DNA of 64,000 nucleotides from Mytilus californianus (Eukaryota > Mollusca > Bivalvia > Mytilida > Mytilidae). Below are positions 62,419-64,000 of this stretch, one piece after another. The stretch covers positions 2,108,001-2,172,000 of the forward strand of contig NW_026262648.1 of NCBI RefSeq assembly GCF_021869535.1, read 5' to 3'. Within the stretch, counting starts at the first letter, position 1, and every line of letters starts with the position of its first letter. Made by a program: the position numbers and the translations under genes. Under the pieces are notes generated by a model. It ran no database searches. It was not told where the DNA came from and was given only the letters and a program-made list of their open reading frames with translations.

Positions 62419-64000
62419 TCTAAATTGAAAACAACGTTCAAACCTATGATTGCGTTGGATAAAAGCCGCAATTTTTATAAGTTGCATGCAAAACAAATTT
62501 CTTGGTAGAGGGTCTAAATACAGCACAAACAACATTTTCCATAAGACCAAAAAAGTGAAAAAGTATATTTTAACAAAACGCATTTGACTAGCAGGTCGAA
62601 CAACGGATGTTCTTAAACCCTGCTGACTGCCATTGGCGATTGCCAAATAAACGGATCACCAGATGTAACAAAATGGATCTTAACTTTTAATTCAATACCA
62701 AACAGAAAACAATAAACTTGCGGAAAAGATGGTATACCGCAAACAAAAGGTGCAAAAATTAGTACACCATATCCGGATTTCGACAATTAATGTCTCTTCA
62801 GGGATGTTAGGAATCGAAACGGTATTTGGAAGGCCATATAATTTACCTCAATTTAGGATAGACTCTTGGATTTTGAAGAGTCGAAATAGGATGAACGGAT
62901 CATATAAACCCGAAGGAAAATATAAAACAAGCCCAAACGAAAAAATATATACAAATCTAAATTGAAAACAACGTTCAAACCTATGATTGCGTTGGATAAA
63001 AACCGCATTTTTTTACGTGTGCATGCAAAACAAATTTCTTGGAAGAGGGGTTTAAAATACAGCACAAACAACATTTTCGAAAAAGACCCAAAGAGTGAAA
63101 AAGTTTATTTTAACAAAACGCATTTGACTAGCAGGTCGAACAACGGATATTCTTAAACCCTGCTGACTGCCATTGGCGATTGCCAAATAAACTGATCACC
63201 AGATGTAACAAAATGGATCTTAACTATTAATTCAAAACCAAACAGAAAACAATAAACTTGCGGAAAAGATGGTATGACGCAAACAAAAGGTGCAAAAATT
63301 AGGACACCATATCCGGATTTCGACAATTATTGTCTCTGCAGTGATGTTAGGAATCGAAATGGTATTTGGAAGACCATATAATTTACCTCAATTTAGGATA
63401 GACTCTTTAATTTTGAAGAGTCCAAAATAGGATGAACGGATCATATAAACCCGAAGGCAAATATAATACAAGCCCAAACGAAAACATATAAACAAGTCTA
63501 GTTTAAAACAATGTTTAAACCTACGATTGCGTTGGATAAAAACCGCATTTTTTATTACGTGTGCATGCAAAACAAATTTCTTGGTAGAGGGGTTTAAATA
63601 CAGCACAAACAACATTTTCCATAAGACCAAAAAAGTGAAAAAGTATATTTTAACAAAATGCATTTGACTAGCAGGTCGAACAACGGATGTGCTTAAACCC
63701 TGTTGACTGTCATTGGCGATCGCCAAATAAACGGATCACCACATGTAACAAAATGAATCTTAACTATTAATTCAATACCAAACAGAAAACAATAAACTTG
63801 CGGAAAAGATGGTATACCGCAAACAAAAGGTGCAAACATTAGTCACACCATATCCGGATTTCGACAATTAATGTCTCTTCAGTGATGTTAGGAATCGAAA
63901 GGGTATTTGGAAGGCCATATAATTTACCTCAATTTAGGATAGACTCTTTAATTTTGAAGAGTCGAAATGGGATGAACGGATCATATTAACCCGAAGGAAA
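62419..64000 (+). repeat. Tandem repeat, unit about 540 bp, three copies, runs off window
   Basis: Units start at 62419, 62956 and 63497 (periods 537 and 541), so the third is almost complete. Shared landmarks are 'CCTATGATTGCGTTGGATAA', 'GTGCATGCAAAACAAATTTC', 'GACTAGCAGGTCGAACAACG', 'GCCATTGGCGATTGCCAAAT' and 'CATATCCGGATTTCGACAAT'. Units differ by a few percent. The short open frames on either strand are not conserved as proteins. The array begins directly after the TA run bordering the Penelope pair. Confidence 0.9.

Noticed and set aside
62770-62835. Possible hammerhead in the 540-bp units (TGATGTTAGGAATCGAAAC)
   Set aside because: The TGATG is not followed by A, stem II would be only three base pairs, and no cleavage triplet is placed correctly.
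62419-64000. CRISPR-like regularly spaced repeats
   Set aside because: The units are 540 bp and contiguous. There are no short direct repeats with unique spacers, and the genome is eukaryotic.

Overview
The window looks like nuclear DNA of a marine bivalve, most likely a Mytilus-type mussel. It is AT-rich, its genes have several short exons and long repeat-filled introns, and it carries many copies of interspersed repeats that I recognise from mussel genomes. These include the short element with a 'GAGACAAC...ACGGCCTTCAACAATGA' core, the 'GACGAAACGCGCGTCTGGCG' motif and the 'CATGAAATATTTGCCACTGG' SINE tail. The organism call rests on memory of these families, not on a search.

Four host genes can be supported by exon structure. 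(1) The last two coding exons of an unrecognised Ser/Thr-rich protein lie on the minus strand (9454 to 6075), joined by a GC-AG intron that contains a dead LINE. (2) A three-exon DCC/DUF393 thiol-disulfide oxidoreductase-like gene lies on the minus strand (26905 to 18613) with a 6.8 kb first intron. (3) A two-exon PRMT6-like protein arginine methyltransferase lies on the plus strand (30926 to 36252) with a 4.1 kb intron. (4) The 3' end of a single-pass membrane protein with a tyrosine-rich cytoplasmic tail lies on the plus strand (49885 to 54887, possibly from 46275). All splice phases in these models agree.

Most of the remainder is mobile DNA. Positions 1-2043 repeat 7112-9154 and include part of a host exon. 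Positions 4-5 kb, 24.6-26.6 kb, 28.0-29.7 kb, 36.4-37.2 kb and 48.6-49.3 kb hold foldback-like structures whose inverted arms are arrays of short motifs. Five copies of one element ending near TACGACCGCA occur, one enlarged by a satellite of about 130 bp. A decayed LINE at 40.9-43.3 kb is interrupted by a 667 bp element with a perfect 9 bp target duplication. Three remnants of one reverse-transcriptase family are present, and the one at 44.9-46.0 kb runs straight into the ubiquitous short mussel repeat, suggesting that the short repeat is its 3' end.

The right end (57.5-62.4 kb) is a head-to-head pair of nearly identical Penelope-like elements with RT and GIY-YIG endonuclease domains. One copy holds a 206 bp TA-flanked MITE inside the conserved LYTNIP motif. 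The other has TACTAGTA at exactly the same place, which is what excision of that MITE would leave. After this pair, an approximately 540 bp tandem repeat runs off the window. The most unusual observations are this insertion/excision pair, a minisatellite grown from an exon-intron boundary in the membrane-protein gene, and the recurrent foldback design.
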